Shown: positions 61,195 to 64,000 of the stretch, one piece after another | How the letters are laid out: every line of letters begins with the position of its first letter | Position numbering within the stretch: the stretch's first letter is position 1 | Translations under genes and position numbers: made by a program | Origin: Rotaria sordida | Taxonomy: Eukaryota > Rotifera > Eurotatoria > Philodinida > Philodinidae | DNA: 64,000 nt | Assembly: GCA_905250125.1 (NCBI GenBank) | Contig: CAJNOL010000275.1 | Coordinates: 105,280 to 169,279 of the forward strand | Reading direction: 5' to 3' | Notes under the pieces: model-generated | The model's input: only the letters and a program-made list of their open reading frames with translations | Database searches by the model: none | What the model was told of the DNA's origin: nothing

Positions 61195-61640
61195 CACTCT
61201 TAAAAAAAACGTTTTCTCAGAAACCGAAACCCCTTCGGAAACCCTTTCTGAAACCCATGAACATATCCGAGAAGGTTTCCAGACTCAGGTTAAGTTTCTG
61301 AAAATACCTTCAGAGTTTGCGAGTATCCGGAAACCTATGGGTTTTCGAAAGATAAGTGCGGAAACCCTCAACCGTATTCTCAGAAACCCTGATGCTATTT
61401 TCGAAAACCGAAAGTTTTCCTCGGAAACCGCTTTTGATTTAAAAACCTTCTCGAAAACCTTTGCGTTTCCGATATCTTTTTCATCGAAAACCTTTTTGGG
61501 TTCCCGAGCATCGGAAACGGTTGAAGTATTTCCGAAATTTGAGAATGGATTTCGAATTTTCAGAAAACCCTTGCGTTTCCGAAAAAAAGCTCCGGAAACC
61601 TATCCAGTATTCTCAAACATAGAAATAGTATTCGGATATC
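61195..61640. repeat. Irregular GGAAACC-rich block
   Basis: About fourteen CGGAAACC/AGAAACC/GAAAACC words at uneven spacing in 445 bp. An open frame of 165 codons (61187-61684) spans it, but its residues only repeat the DNA words (SETETPSETLSET), so I do not call a gene. Confidence 0.7.
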
Positions 61641-61689
61641 ATCTTTTGTATTCTTATGTTATGATCGCTATTTTAAAAGTCTAGGAATT

Positions 61690-63640
61690 GCACGACATGC
61701 ATGGTATAAACCTTATTCAATTTATGTGGAATTGTTGTGTAACAGCATTAGAACTATGAGAATTCAAAAGAAAATGCATTGTTCCTGAGAAAATTTCGAC
61801 TTGTTTTTACATCTTTGAATACCTAAATACTTGAATGGATTACGACAAATTTTACTGTGGGGATCGAAGAGCTGCATTAAATCGCCAGAATAATCAAAGA
61901 ATGCCGCCTGTCTCCTTCTTCGTTCATTCATGTTTCATCCAAGTACAGGCATTATCATCCTTATCAACAGATTGCAACAGAATATAGTGCAAGTTTCAAC
62001 CGTTTGAGGATCCTTTCCACCGATTTATACAGAAAATCGATAGGAGAGAAATGATAGAAAACACGAAGAAATCTTCCTTTGAGAGAGAATGTAACACAAA
62101 TACTAGATGTCTCGGAGTGTTTGCAACATAATTTATTCTCCATATACCTCCACAAATGTACATGATAAAATCTTAAATTTTTTCAAATTATGCGTCGTGA
62201 TATTCTGTATAATAGCCAAAATAAAAGATCCTCTTGGTTTGTGCTAATAGATTTGGAGTAAGCCAAAATAAAAGATGTATCAGATGTGGTAGTTTCTCAC
62301 TTTCATACCGATTTAAACACTTTAAAGAAAACACATTTACTATCTAAATCAAATCATATGTACAAAAACTCATTTCTGAATACCATTATCTCAATAAAAT
62401 GAGCATTTTCAGTTCGAAAATAACCGGAAAGAATGAAAGGTCTGCGAAATGTAATTGTTGTTTAGCTAAAGGAAAAAACAAATTCTGAACAGTGAGAAAC
62501 TATACATTCCCATACACCTTTCCTTTTAGCTCTCTTCAAACTTATTAGCACAAGTCACAAGAATTTCTGCGTTCACCTATTAGAGAGAATACCATGACCT
62601 ATCGTTTCAAAAATAAGTTGACGTTTTCATGAATCGTCTGTTTGAAGACATAAACAAAATAAAATATCTTGGAAGCTTTCTGAGAAAAACAGTATATATG
62701 TATTTCTTCACACCGCAAGATACAGTTTTTCCAACTGAACCAGTTAATAATCCGAAAAAAAAGCAAACACGAGAACTACAGTTCACCGGTAACAAAACTA
62801 AAGACACCAACATTCTACCTTCGACACCAATACGGAAACCAGAAGCCAGACTGTATTAAAGACTTTGACTTCAATGCACAAAAAGCTTTCACCACTATAG
62901 GACTCCCCTTGACTTGATGACTCTGAGTTCGACAGAATATAAGACCTTATGACATTACTAACTTCATAGCACTGGGTTTGAGAGACATGAAGACTTGAAA
63001 TCTTTAACTGACTTCACGACGATAGCTTTGAGAGATGTCAAGACTCTAACAAACAAGACTGACTTTACCACTCTTACTCAAAAAAGCATACAGGCACGAT
63101 GACTAAGACTGACTATGTGATTATGACTTTCAGACACAGAAAGAAAACAGGACTAGGACTAACTTTTTCGCTCAGTCCTTCGCACGGAGACATCAAGACT
63201 ATAGCAATAAGACTGACAGAACGACGCCTGTTTTACGAGACATGAAGACTCCAGAACTCAGACTAAATAAATAACATTCTATTTAGGAGATGTCCAACTT
63301 CCACCAATTTATGGGACTTCATGACCGTGAATTTGAACAACGAGAACACTAGAGAGATCTCATTAAGTTTATCTCTCTGTCTTTCAAAAGATTCAGCACT
63401 TTCACTGACATCATGCCTAACTCCCAGACAGATTTCAAAATATTAGGACTACAGCGAATAATATGACTCTGGAAATAACATTCATCTACACTACGACACT
63501 ATCACGAGTTCCATGATACTCACTTTAACAGACATGAACACTCAAGAACTTTGACGAAATTCATGAGTTTACATTACGAAGCTATTCCACTCTATTTTTA
63601 TTACGGCCACATCTTCACAAATATCAAACTCAAATCAACA
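61690..63640. other. Gene-free region with eroded satellite
   Basis: No gene recognised; the open frame 62629-62859 has no known domain. From about 62860 to 63480 GACTT/GACTCT/GACTGA words are frequent and look like an eroded form of the GACTTCA satellite. Confidence 0.45.
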
Positions 63641-64000
63641 TACAGGAGCCACATTACGAGGTTACAATCACTCGACACATATAGATTACGGACTCACACT
63701 AACACGATGCCATAAGGGGTTACAATAACGGGATACAATAACGCATTAGATATAGAATAAGCAGCCAGATAAAGGGATATATGTATTCCACAGAATCAGG
63801 GGACAGATATACATTAAGCACTTAGATTACGCCCTACAATGAGGCAATAGAATAAGGGCTAAGAGTAAGCGGAAAGATATACATTAAGAGCATAGATCAG
63901 GGATTAGAATAAGCGGTTAGATTAAGAGGTTAGATTGACAGAATAGAATCAGCGGTTAGATTTGGGGATAGAATAAGGGTTAGATTTGGGGATAGAATAA
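63641..64000. repeat. Degenerate repeat of GGTTAGAT / GATAGAATAA running to the window end
   Basis: Becomes more regular to the right; the last 42 bases contain almost two copies of a 24-bp unit with TTTGGGGATAGAATAAGGG. The array continues past the window. Confidence 0.75.

Noticed and set aside
61187-61684. 165-codon open frame
   Set aside because: Composition only mirrors the GGAAACC words and no domain or splice context is seen.

Overview
This window looks like AT-rich eukaryotic nuclear DNA, most likely from a bdelloid rotifer (an inference; Rotaria versus Adineta cannot be decided here). The reasons are: animal genes (innexin, FAM20 kinase, TMED10, ARL8, LIV-1 ZIP transporter) split by many introns of about 45-90 bp with clean GT..AG ends; a short run of TGTGGG, the bdelloid telomere repeat; a broken F-box gene of a type I associate with bdelloid genomes; and one intronless FAD oxidoreductase that looks like a horizontal-transfer candidate. 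No rRNA, tRNA, CRISPR or bacterial operon was seen.

Layout. 1-10 kb is gene-poor and holds a gag-only LTR retroelement (2896-4755), several palindromic or terminal-inverted-repeat (TIR) elements, and a decayed Rep/SF3-helicase relic. 10.4-12.2 kb (-) is a VWA-domain gene. 12.8-14.0 kb is an inverted-repeat element built from a 9-bp minisatellite. 14.7-15.8 kb (-) is a dead transposase. 16.8-18.3 kb (-) is an unrecognised coiled-coil gene. 22.7-26.6 kb (+) is a FAM20-type secretory kinase, convergent with an AlkB-like dioxygenase (26.96-27.9 kb, -). 33.6-34.4 kb is a frameshifted F-box gene. TMED10 (35.4-36.2, -), innexin (38.4-42.0, -), ZIP (44.4-47.2, +), ARL8 (52.7-53.6, -) and the FAD oxidoreductase (55.3-56.8, +) follow. 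From 56.9 kb to the end the sequence changes character: a deleted mariner, interstitial telomere repeats, stacked MITEs, and nested tandem repeats up to the last base, like a subtelomere.

The genes are unrelated housekeeping or animal genes and do not form a pathway. FAM20, TMED10 and ZIP all act in the secretory pathway or membranes, but nothing shows co-regulation. Joined exons give full open frames, phase-checked by hand: VWA 473 aa, coiled-coil 389, FAM20 555, AlkB 300, TMED10 212, innexin 443, ZIP 501, ARL8 187.

The strongest unusual signal is a class of foldback elements with minisatellite arms. One (58456-60474) sits in an 88-bp tandem array with a 6-bp duplicated target; removing it and one target copy restores the array register to 87 bp. 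Another (12856-13987) has the same plan with an unrelated satellite. At least ten smaller palindromes occur, and three unusually long introns each contain one.
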